Assembly: GCA_911728455.2 (NCBI GenBank)
Contig: OU452234.1
Coordinates: 2,668,501 to 2,732,500, forward strand
Length of the DNA: 64,000 nucleotides
Origin: Marthasterias glacialis
Taxonomy: Eukaryota; Echinodermata; Asteroidea; Forcipulatida; Asteriidae
Direction: 5' to 3'
The notes under the pieces were generated by a model that saw only the letters and a list, made by a program, of their open reading frames with translations, did no database searches and was not told where the DNA came from. Both the position numbers and the translations under genes were made by a program. Shown piece after piece: positions 33,669 to 44,999 of this stretch (positions are counted from its first letter, which is position 1; the number at the start of each line of letters is the position of its first letter).

Positions 33669-36600
33669 TTACGCTGGAAGACACGAAGTATGTTGGACCT
33701 TTCTTTGTTTCATTACCACTTGAAACTCCCCAATCGTTCTGATTGGATCACAGTAGTTAGGTTCCAAATCGGGCAGCTGATTCCCAGGTGGGCTTTCCAG
33801 CGTGAACTGCTTCAGGATTCCTCCTAGGTACAGGAACAGGCCCATTGTAGCAAGCTGCTTGCCAAGGCAGGCCCGGGCCCCGACTGAGAATGGTAGAAAG
33901 TGCTTCGGAATGAATACTTTCCCATTGTCGTCCAAGAAATGCTCTGTTGAAAGGGAACAATTATAAAAATTAAAAAAACTTTTTTTCAATTTGTCAATTA
34001 CCCTAAAAACTTTGTTATTTCAACTAATAAGCCGCGTCCAAATTAGCGGCTGCGGCCGCGCTGTTGCTAAGGACGTCCATGATAAAGCGGCGATGTATCC
34101 GTATCCGCCAATTCGGCCATGACCATAGCGTTCTATTTTTTCCTTTATATTTTATTTAAAACGGCAAAAAAAACATTATGATTCTGAACGTAAATTTCGC
34201 AATTTTTGTCTGGAATATTATTGCTGATCTTCAAGTGTAATTTTGTATAATTATTACCGTTGACATGTGTTTATTTAATTTGTGAAGTAGGATAACTTTC
34301 AAAATTTATATACCTGGTCTGAAGTTGTTCGGTTCCGCCCAGTTCTTGGAATCGTGATGAACCGACCACAGGTTGCATAACACAGTTGTACCTTTCGGGA
34401 TATCATAATTTCTCAGCCTGCACAAGGGAAGGAAATCAATCGCTATCGATAACATAATTTTGACAAAATGGCGTTTTGACAACGTAGAAATATGGGGACA
34501 TTGGTGTCAAAACATAATATGCAAACAATGGGAGACTTTTGAGGCGATAGCAGGCATCCAACAGACCGGTCCTTTTCCATTGTTCTCAGCGATGAAAACA
34601 ATGGAAAAGGACCGGTCTGTGGGACGCTATCGTCTCAAAAGTTTCCCATTCCACTTTGAAGAAAACGATGTTGCAGGTTTATTTGAACGACTAACAAATT
34701 AGCATACTTTGTATCACATGTGGTTACATGAGGACCATTCAGCGAAGAGAATGAGCTGTGACGTAATGTTTCCAAAACTGTAGCCTCGAGGTACGGTAGC
34801 CTTGAGCGGTCATTCCAAGTCGGAAATCCACCAGTGATGTTGTTATCAAGTTCATCTTGCAGCCGATGTTGGACCTAAATGAAGCAAAATATTATAAATC
34901 TAAGACAAAGCTTAAAGATTCAACTTTTCTCCCTCAATCAAAGAGTTCGTTGTGATCTCGTGAAGACATAGGGAAGCAGCATTTTGACCACACTATTTAG
35001 CCTCTGGTTTGTTACACTAATTTCAATAATGGGTTAAAGGGGCTGTGTTGTCATGGTTACAGCAGGCCTGTGGCTGTGCACAGACAGATGAACTCTCACC
35101 CATATACTGCACACGCGCATGCTTGCAGTCATATCACAAAGGGTGCCGTTTTTGTCAAATTGTGATGTGACCGCCGGCGCACACGCGCGTTTAGTAATTG
35201 GGTTATTCCATTTGCTGCAATAATCATGACGACACGGCCCCTTTAAAAACACTGAATGATGGGTACGTCACTGTAATTACCTTCGGGAAATGAATCAGAT
35301 ATGCCAGTGCCCATCTTAGGGTCTGGAAAGTCGACTCAAACCCCCCAGCAAAGACCTCCCACATGGACATAATCACGTGATCCTCCGTCATCGTAACGTC
35401 ATCACTGGGGTGATTTTCATTGAAAAACTTCATCGATTTCAGAAATGCATCTGTGATGTCCCGGATGTTATCGGGATGAAACGTCTCCAAGTGCTCTCTG
35501 TACTGGGCTTGGAGGATTGCGTCACGTGAGGTGACGATTTCTTGAATTGTGCGCATGCGTTTTGATGGAAATATCTATAGGTAAAATAGTATGCAAAGAA
35601 GAAAAAACTTAAGTTGAAACTGGTCACAGATTAAAATTATCAAGGTTCGTTTCGCCAATAAGGGAGCAAACACCTTTATGGATGCAATTTTGCGTCAGCT
35701 ATGGATCTGGTTTTCATAAGCCGGCAGATAAAACCAAAACAAATCTGACTGCGTCACCAAAGCAAAAAAGTTCTTTTTTTTTATTGGTAAATTGTTAAGA
35801 TTTTAAGAGAGAGAACATTCCGTAGAATTATGATGAAATTCACCCCCCCCCCTACTTTTTAACACGACTAATTAAGGGATATGGACTTGCAGAAAAATGT
35901 CCCTCGACCATCAGTCATGATGGTAACAATTAAGTTTGATCATGGAGGTAGAAGGTTGATATAGCTTACCCCCCCCCCGTATCCCCCACCCCATTTGTAC
36001 CTAACCCACCGGTCTCCCCATCAATATAATTACATTCCTAACATTTTTAGAGCATCTGGCCAGAACTGGCAGTTCACCTTTCCAAGGATGAGCTTGAAAG
36101 TACAGTGACACCAAAGTACAGTGAGGTCCTTCTTAGGGTGACCTCACAACAGTGGTCCAGTGGCCCAATTATTTAGGATGAGCCGATGACCATTGTTGAC
36201 CACAAGAGGTGGCAGACAAAGCCGACAATCTCTCTTCAGAAACGGGTGTTAGGGATTTTGGCTGAGACAACAATGGGACAATAAGCCACCTTTATTTAAT
36301 TGGCATGGAGGTAGAGAGAGAAAACTAACCTAGCTTTGGCTCCATGGGTAAGGTTACCGCCCTTTTGAAAAGTACTTTGGCTTTTCGTCAGAAAACATTA
36401 ACCCTCCCCGAAAGAGAAAATATGAAATCGAAATTATGAAAATTCAAACAAAATGAAAAGAAGTAAAGAAATAACACAGTCATACAAAACTAATCACGAA
36501 AAAATAATACAGAAATAAAACAACAATCAAATATTAATAAAACAACAAACAAAATATAAACAGACAATTTTAAACAGTCAAATCAAAACAAAACACAACT

Positions 36601-39600
36601 TATTAAAATAAATAAAAATCAATCAAATAGTAATCAAGCTACTCCCAAACAAACAAACAAGCAAACATCCATACACGATTGTTACCGCGCTTTAGGTCGC
36701 ATCACTTTTCGAATACCCCGCCTCCACCCTTCTAGCCCTTCCCTTTTTCAGTATTAACAACCAAATTCGACCATACATTGCATACAATTCTAACAGGCAA
36801 CCAATAAGGGAAGGTTAGTTTATTTCCTTCTCTAAAGTTCATCGGTTTATTGGCAAACTGATTTTCCATGGAGTGTCTGATTCCGTCCTCGTTGTTTTTC
36901 TTTGCTGAAATAGTTCCCCAGGGCCCGAAATATCACAAGACAGTGTAAAATAGGTCCTCTTACACTGTTGGAATGAACGGATCAGTGTCTGTGGTTTATT
37001 TGATAATAACAAGTTAACAAGACCAGAAACTTAACGGCGTAAAAAATCAATCGTTATCCTATAATAGACCCTCATCATTCTCACTGATGCAGTTTCAATA
37101 ATAAGCTATAATTACGTCTTCGATTCTTATTATAAAGTGGCATAGAAACGTGAAGAAGACCTTGAGAAAATCTCCAGTATTTATCCTCTGTAATTGCCTC
37201 TCTTAGGATAATAGTATGTGACAGGGAGTGGGTGTAGAGGGGGTCCCTTGAGGTACTTGATGAGAAAGTCTATTAAACAGAGGACACTGATCTCATTTAC
37301 AGAAAGATTGATTATCCCACTAACAGAACCACTAACATGGGCGGGTCCACAATTATTATCAAGAGGAGGGGAAGGGGGGATGTGAGAAGATATTAACCAG
37401 CGTGCCCAAACGTATCTGTTCCTTCTTTTTTTCTATATATGATTTTGTTTATTTGTTTATTTTTTATCTATTACTATTATTTTTTTTTATTTGTTTAAGG
37501 GGGTGGGGTCTTCACAACCACAGGTTTTACCCACAGTTTAAACACATTACTTTGAAAGTATGCTGCTTTAAAATAAAATTACCTTCAAAAACGGGAACAA
37601 GTCGAGAGGATGCCCGGGTTTGAATATCTCATTCAGTTTGTGGTTGGCAAAGACAAAGGCTTCCATTTCGGGATCGTTCGGGCTGTATCGGCAGCCGAAT
37701 GTCAGATTGCACACGGTGTTGATGAGTGCCACGGTCAGAATTCGGCTCGGTTCGAAAGGGCTGCCGAGGGTGATGGCTATGTTGGAGACAAGATGCGAGA
37801 CTTCCTTGAGTATGGTTGTCTCAGCGATGGAACGGCCTCCGAGACAACTTTAAAATCATTAAGAAGAGGAGGAATGTATTAGCTTTGGATATCAAGATGT
37901 TGTATATCACAAACGTTATAATCATCATAACGACATCTCCCTTTTTCTAAATAGCCGTCATTTATGCTTTATGCAATTTTTTTCTTATTGACCATTTTTC
38001 CACATAAGGCCTAATATATGGTTTTTGTTAAAAAAATAAAAAATATTTCGATGAAAAAAATGTGTAATTAAAGTGTTTTTGTAATCTATTCGTGGGACCG
38101 TTAAGATATTCATGTTATTTGAAGTTGAACCATACCGTGATATGCATTTTGAAATGTTGTCTTGATATATTGTATTTATTTTTTATCAAATAGTATCACT
38201 GACATTTCAGTAATCTTTTTGAACTCGGGTGAAGGTTCAATCAAAACATGCTCCTGTTTGTTTGAGTGAAAAGATATCTTCGCGCTTTCACAGGCGAATT
38301 CTTCATAACTTCACGTGTAAGTTTTAGTCAATATTATTTCATTGATGACATAAACAAAGACGAATCATTACCATACAATATAGTTGAAACGTACAGAATG
38401 CCCGAAGCGTTTAGAAAGGGGTTAGGTGCTGGTTGAATGGGAAAAGTCTGCAATGCAAATCATCTCATCACTTTATAATACTTCTCTCCGCATAAACCAT
38501 GATCTCGTTTAGAAGAGGGTGGCTCTAAACATAACGGGACCAGTTTGCTGTTATCAACCAATTTCTTTAAATGAATGTTTTTAACTGGAAGTGCAAGTTT
38601 ACATAAGGGGGAGTCCAGTGTTCCGCTGGAACTGCATGTGATTAGCATGGCTCATATCTGGTGATAGGACCGTTTAATTACGAACAACTTATGTATGTTG
38701 CCTCAGATGAACAAGTTTCTTGGAACTTTTCGGATCAGTTGAAAATTGAGGTTTCACGACAACTCAAAATACTGTTTTTTATTCATATTCATACATACAA
38801 AATAATAATAATAATAACTACATGGTAACTATCTATGAAGACTGCATAGAAAAAAAAACAAGAGATGGATACAGTCTTGAAGAAAATAACAAGAGATCGA
38901 TACAGTCTTCAAGAAAATAACAAGAGATGGATACAGTCTTGAAGAAAATAACAAGAGATGGATACAGTCTTCAAGAAAATAACAAGAGATGGATGCAGTC
39001 TTGAAGAAAGACTTTAGATGAAAACATACACGACTAAATCACGGGACAATCTTAAATGTGTAATTTATAATTCCTCGTGGTCAAAAAAGTGTCGTTTGAA
39101 AAATACCCGTATAACCAACAATGGTATTCGAAATGATGTTCATTGAAAGTAAAAAAGACATTAAATACCTGGTTGATGGTCCTTGCTTAAGACTCAGGCG
39201 TAATGCCGATGCAGCACTCTTCCTGTGTTCCGTCCATGCTGGACTGTAGTCCGAGAAAGCTATTCCACAATTCTTCCGTGTGAGCAGGCTGACAGAGAAC
39301 ATGTACGGCCGGCCGGCGAAGTCTACGGCCCGCTGAACGAAGGCCTCGCGGATAGCTTCGGAGCTACCGAGGACAACGAACTTCTTACCGCAGACCGTCA
39401 GGCCTAAGATGTCCCCATGTTCCTTGGAGAGTTTCTGGAGCACGGTGTAGATTGGCTCTTTCAAACCTAGGAACACAGACATATTTCCGAGGAGAGGGAT
39501 ACCTCGCGGGCACGGCGGATGATTCTTCTGGAGCCCCGTGCCGTTTTCGCCACGCCGGCATTGTGCCAGGAAACGAAATAAGAGAAAAGTTACAACGAAA

Positions 39601-39620
39601 AGTAATATTTCTGTCACCAT
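33669..39620 (-). CDS. Cytochrome P450, clan 2 (CYP1/CYP2/CYP17-like), complete
   Basis: Haem monooxygenase of the endoplasmic reticulum. Exons in gene order: 39169-39620, 37583-37847, 35281-35574, 34708-34874, 34314-34417 and 33669-33943, giving 518 residues with all phases closing. An N-terminal anchor (MVTEILLFVVTFLLFRFL) is followed by the proline hinge PPCPRGIPLLGN. Helix I has FAGGFEST near residues 314-321, where the usual ETT/DTT is EST. Helix K is ETLR near 372-375, and the aromatic/PERF region reads WAEPNNFRPEHF. The haem loop FSVGARACLG places the ligand cysteine near residue 453. The loop and WSVHHDSKNW are typical of clan 2. Substrate cannot be told: drug-, steroid- and lipid-metabolising enzymes share these motifs. 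No disabling lesion is visible. Confidence 0.93.
34527..34650. mobile_element. MITE, GGGAGACTTTTGA family, in P450 intron 4
   Basis: Inverted ends aatgggagacttttgaggcg and cgtctcaaaagtttcccatt, with inner arms gaccggtccttttccattgt and its complement around a gttctcagcgatgaa loop. About 124 bp, nearly fully palindromic, and the best defined member of its family in the window. Confidence 0.85.
35850..37400. other. P450 intron 2, simple-sequence rich
   Basis: Large intron between exons at 37583 and 35574. It contains C-runs (35845-35852, 35970-35977), A-rich stretches with caaacaaacaaacaagcaaac (36649-36669) and no transposon ends that I can pair. Confidence 0.5.
38857..39008 (+). repeat. Minisatellite, 32-bp unit, about five copies
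   Basis: Tandem copies of a 32-bp unit starting aacaagagatggatacagtc and continuing ttgaagaaaat, alternating ttgaag and ttcaag variants. It lies in the first intron of the P450 gene. Near-identity of copies suggests recent expansion and length polymorphism. Confidence 0.9.
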
Positions 39621-42600
39621 GGTATAGCACAGATTATGTTCTTTTATCCCACTATCACGCTGTTTAATTTGAACAAGTTTAGCTCAAAGTTGCAGCATGC
39701 AGCATTGCCGAATGTTGGCACCGTCAGTTTCAGCGACAAACTATCAGCAGAAGCCTGTTAAAAGGTTGCTTCCCAATTAAACATAACAGAACAATGACGA
39801 GTTTCTTGTCAACAGGTCTTTCTGTTAGCATAATATTGATTATCCTCGGGAGTGACAGAAGTCGTTTGGCTCTTTCTTAGGAATTTGGCGTGTTTGTCGT
39901 GTAAATTGACAATCCTTGAACCATAGTTATCTTGGCAACAGCTCTTTGACTGGAAAAGTGCAACCCTTAATATTCGGGGTTGGGGGTGTATACATTCCAT
40001 CTCATTTCCCCCGGCGCCTTTATCAATGCAGTTTTTAGCACCCAGGCAACAAAAACCACCTTCACACATTTCCCCTGTACCCAATTTGCCAACCTGCAAA
40101 CTGATTGGTCAAATTGGTTTCACATGTGACCTTACGTGTCATCTCATCTTTAATAATGACTGTGTTTTAGAAACCCAAATCAGTCATTTCGGGGATCGAC
40201 AACTGAAGTATTTTTCACAACGCGGAACAAATACGGAGACGGTTCAGCATAAAGCCTTTTGGAAATCGTCTTTGGCTAAGTGGTCTTTTAGATGCTAATC
40301 GAAGTCAAAATACTGAAAGTACACTGAACTCTTCGGTGTCACAAGTTAATGAAACCTTGAACACTTTGCACGCACAGACACTCGGATCTCACCCTGCATA
40401 CAGGTGGCCTCAGGACAAAGTGTCCTCTTTAGAAGGAAAAGAGGTGGGGCGAGAAACAAACAGACAATACCCGTGTCGTGATGGCAAGGGTTTTACCACG
40501 GTTTGACACTCCGGCAACTGCAAGAATATTTTGTAACTCCTCTTCCCAAACTAGCAAAGCTTCATCTTTTTTTAAATTTTATTATTATATATTTATTTGT
40601 TTCAAAAGAAAAAAATAAACCGACCAGCCTGGATGGCGACGAGGGGGTCCTTAATCACCCCTCCTTGGTTGAACCACTCGTTGAACCACTCGTGCACCTG
40701 TTGATAGTAAAAAACGAGTAGTTAAAAGAAAAATATTCAACCCACTTTCAAAATATTATGGATAATTCGATACTATTGAGTTTTTTCTCCTTATAATGAT
40801 ACCTTCACTAATTATTGAAGGAGGCTTCGGATGGCAGAGCTTTATGGTGACGGATACAGAATTGACTTTAAAGAATGTGATGTTTATTTGCTTTCTTAAC
40901 AATGCATTCCAAGGAGACCGACTCGAAACAGACATTAAGCGCCGGCCATCGCGTGCGAAGTGATAGCATCCATCCACCCCCCTCGAACAACAAACATAGG
41001 CTGATTATCGAGGTCTGAGGATGCTCATGTTTTTGTACCCTCACCTTTTTATATATACCACATGGAAAAGACAAGCGTCTATTTTCAATATTAAATCAAA
41101 AAATGTCTAAACTTTGTACTCTCTAAAATTAAGTCGTAGGACTAAATACTGGTATTGATTTCAAATATAAAAAACAACAATAGAAAAGTAACAAAAACGA
41201 ACAAAAAAAGTAAAAAGTGCAGTATGGCCTACTTTGGAGAATGATGTTGTTTGGCGTCGTCAAACTAATCACAAATGTCTTTATCTCCAGTCAATGTCAA
41301 AATACTACAGGGACAAAATAGATAAATTAAAAATCGATGCTTTAATATTCCTCTCTTTTCAAACATCTTCGTTGAAGTACCAACGCCTACTTTGTGTTAA
41401 ACCTCGTCCCAGAACCAATTAAGAGCCGTTTACATTTTCTTCAAACAGCTATGAGCTAGAGGGAGAATGGCAAAACAAAAATTGCTTGCACTTTCGTATG
41501 TCTTACAAGGACGCTGAAAGTACCTGTGACCCTTAAGAAGAAAGGACCAAGGTCTCATCAGAATGGGCCCCCTGAAAGTTCTGGTCCGTAGCTCTCGGTC
41601 ATAATACCTGAACTGTCCGTAATGGGTTCAGTAAACCATGCTTGATGAAAAGCCACCCACGGCGAGCTATCTTGTCATACAGTGGAAAGTACAATCAACC
41701 CAAGCCGATGTACGGGTGAACTAATCATTGCCAAGAAATGGATGGACGTAAAGACATGATTAGGTCTAGTTATGATGAATTAGTTATCCTTAAAATCCTT
41801 GCGGTGAGTTGTAAACACCTTCACTTGTAAGATGTTGTCGAAAAATACCATTTCAGGACACATCGGAATCCTGCATCAAACACTTTCACTGAGCCCCATG
41901 TGAAGAAGTCCGGCAACGGCTGCGTCAGAGTTGAGAAACTTTGAAAGGTCCGTGTTTGTTTGCTGGTAATAGTTGCCTATTACATCAATCTTATTGCAAA
42001 GCTGGCAAATAAAAGTTATCGAAACAAACCTTGTTCACCCAAAAGAAAAAGTTTCCAGTTTCAAAGTTTTAAACAGTTTTAATCAATATACTTTGTAAGT
42101 TCTTTTAATTCATTACTATAGCAAATGGTCCACTAAACAGCTCCATAACAAGTCAGTCCTTGAAGTTTGCTAACGTTCTAAAGGATCAACTGAGTTGGCT
42201 CATCGATTACTGCAACAACAGACACACTATGCTGTTGTTACATTGCCATTTTCTCAATAAAATACAAAAACGAGTTCATTGTGTTCAACCATTTCAATTG
42301 CATTTATTGCACAATGCATTAGCAGAGCCTTTATGATTTTCAACCACCTGATACTAACACAAATAAATGATACAAGTCGAAAATAAACAAAACTAAACTG
42401 AATGAACAAATAAAATTAGAAATTTAAAAATGCATCCTATTATATAGAGTTTCCCAAGATACTGTTTTAGTATGATTATGCAAGTATTTTGAGGAATATA
42501 CAGTCTTCGTTTAAAACATTAATTAGGTGAAGATGAAACACTAAAGAAATTATCTTTACCAGGCAAATTAACAATACTAATTATTTCTTTAAAAATATAA

Positions 42601-43040
42601 TATCTACAAGATATTATAAGTAGAATGAGCAGATATGTTTTAAAAGAGACTGGAATTAAAACTTTCACAAGACACAACTAACAATAGCACCTCCTTTAAT
42701 TACAAAGCATTTTTTAAAACCTTATTTCAAGTAACTGCTTTTGATATAAAATGTTCCTAAATCTACAAGACAATAGGAGTTACCCTGTGAATCGACCTTG
42801 AATTAGCATTGCATAGTGCTCTTGCAAGCAAAATAGAAGTCAAATTTATGCTGCACATTCACAATCATGTATCCCTTGCAGGACGCAGACCGCACCTCCG
42901 CACAATGCACGTCTACCACATGTGCCATTTTGGGAGTCAATTCCTCTGTGTACATTTTGACTCTCACGATGGCAAACAGGATAGGCATGTGTAAGTGTGC
43001 TGTGCGTCATGAAATGGGTTACTAAACCCAGGCCCAAGTT
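39621..43040. other. Spacer upstream of the P450 gene
   Basis: Contains the P450 promoter at its left end (no obvious TATA box within the first 100 bp) and AT-rich sequence. The only part with exon-like character is about 40625-40701 on the minus strand, described as a finding. Other open frames look random. Confidence 0.4.
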
Positions 43041-43049
43041 TACTGCTCT

Positions 43050-43237
43050 GGGACCAATTTCATAGAGCTGCTTAAGCACAAAAAGTAGCTAAGCAAAATT
43101 ATGCTTACCAGAATAAGGTTACCGGCCAAACTACCATGTCACATGTACAATTTGTTACTGGTATCCTGCTCATTTCTGCTTAGCAGACAATTTTTAGGCA
43201 ATATTTTCTGCTTAAGCAGCTCTATGAAATTGGGCCC
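43050..43237. mobile_element. MITE, CCCAATTTCATAGAGC family, intergenic copy
   Basis: Ends gggaccaatttcatagagct and, inverted, gcagctctatgaaattgggc. The inner parts gcttaagcaca, agctaagcaaaattatgctt and tctgcttagcagac form further stems. The best preserved copy of this family in the window. Confidence 0.85.
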
Positions 43238-43517
43238 TGGTTACTGTGGCATTCTGCGCTTATGGCCGATAGATTCATGTGCTTTACAGGGCTCTGTAAG
43301 CGTAGAATTGTGTGATAAGCAGTGCCATTAAACCGGGCCCAGTATCATGAAGATGCCATCTTGCTTTCCTCTCATTCAAATCAATATAACCAAACTGAGG
43401 CTGAAAGGGAAAGTAGTCTGGCACTTTAATTGGTGTAATGGAATCAACATCATGGTTGCTATTGCATACAGGGAACTAACTTCACAGTACTGCTTTAGAG
43501 ATTATGTTGCTCACATC

Positions 43518-43795
43518 GCATTTCATGGGCGAGTGGTCTAGTGCACCAGACTCAAGTTCTGGTGGCTCAGTCATTGGGGGTGTCCTTCAGCAATTGCTTC
43601 TCTTCACCCAGGAGTAAAAACTGATTTAGCTTGGTGCACTACATAATTGGCAGCACAGGTTGTATACTCCCCAGGGAGCTGAGATGGTTTAAGGAATGAA
43701 ATAAATGGCCCAGTGATCAGGAGTAATAATGTTCATGTGCCATGAGCGTCAAAAATTGGAGGACACTGGCACTATATAAATGTACATTATTATTA
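43518..43795 (+). repeat. tRNA-Leu-derived SINE
   Basis: The 5' part gggcgagtggtctagtgcac then cagactcaagttctggt closely matches the D arm and anticodon arm of a tRNA-Leu with anticodon CAA. The T arm is decayed. The body shares cttctcttcacccaggagta and ggcccagtgatcaggag with the copy at 45225-45480. It ends in tatataaatgtacattattatt. Not a functional tRNA. Confidence 0.7.
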
Positions 43796-44802
43796 AACTG
43801 ATGAGCTAGAACTTGGCAGAGAAACCAGAACAAATTAAGGTACATCACCTAACATCTTGGCTGGTAGTTGTGATTTATGATCACACATCCTTGGTGGTAA
43901 ACTTGACTGTGTATTATCCCTGATGCAAACACAACACCAAGTAACCTCTTTAATTTTGCAAAATACTGTCAATACTTTGCAAGCTTGTGTGCTTAACCAT
44001 ATACCCACAGCTCATTGAAATTGGCCCAGTGAGGTGTTCACTGAGGTTAACTGTCTTCCTTTGAATATTGATATATAAGTTATTTAAGTGTAAGATCAGT
44101 TTGGAATAAAGGTATCAAATAATTGAGATTCAATTACTAATATGTATACATCGTCAGCATTAGACTTTCCACAACATTATTGATTATTTTAATAAATTGT
44201 ATTTGCAACAGAGGCACTGGCAACAATGCAAACATACAAATCTTTGGAAGCATTTTTTTCTTATTGGAAATGAGTTAACATTATTGCGAGCAGTAAGCAT
44301 AAACAAGTATTTACATTAACATTGAGCATACCACAAAATGTATGGCGGCAACAAAGACTGCCTGCTGGTTGTACAAAAACTACATTACCAAACTGGTGAA
44401 GCTAGTAAGAGTTGCAAGCATTATTGTAATTACTATTGGATTGAGAAAAGCTGCAGGAATTCATATCTTTGTTTTCTCTCCATGTTTCAATCAGTATACT
44501 CGGACAACATTTTATGTGGGACAGTTTTATGTGGGAAAAACTAAAATAAGAGGCATAGAAAGTTTGGTCCCAAAAGTGATATTTGCCAAATAAAAGATCT
44601 ATCACACATTGTTACTATGAATACCTCCACCCACTTGCAGATGTATCATCAAGCTAAAATGTGTACTATTTGAGAGTAAAATCACATCAACGTTACAACG
44701 CGTATCCTGCATACGTAGTTCCAAAACATGTGCACTTTTTTGATAAACACATATCTAGTAAAGTTTTCGATAACATCATATACCTAAATCTCTCTCTGAG
44801 TT

Positions 44803-44885
44803 TTGGTGGTTCTGAAAAGAACCGGTGGTGCAACAACTCAACGTTTCGATTAGTGTAATCCTATCAGCTTCAGGAGAGAAAAAAA
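44803..44885 (+). repeat. Fragment of the ACGTTTCGAT retroelement-like repeat
   Basis: gttctgaaaagaaccggtgg, caacgtttcgattagtgtaa and cagcttcaggaga occur in the same order and spacing as gctctgaaaagagccggagt, cgacgtttcgatcagtatac and cgtcttcaggaga in the palindrome at 63352-63614. It lies just downstream of the NagA-like gene. Confidence 0.6.
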
Positions 44886-44999
44886 CACATAGCCGATGCA
44901 TTAATATGGCAAAATGAAGGTTGATTATCTCATTAACAAGGGGTTGTACTCTTTACCTACTGAGATTTGATACAACAAACAATTGTCCTGAACAAATCT

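Noticed and set aside
37402..37882. Plus-strand ORFs overlapping the P450 gene
   Set aside because: They are shadows of the minus-strand exon at 37583-37847, which carries the conserved protein.
39225..39667. Several plus- and minus-strand ORFs over P450 exon 1
   Set aside because: GC-rich coding sequence keeps other frames open; only the minus frame starting at 39620 has the anchor, hinge and P450 motifs.
44338..44593. 83-codon ORF near the 3' end of the NagA-like gene
   Set aside because: No supporting feature, and surrounded by repeats. Length is expected by chance.
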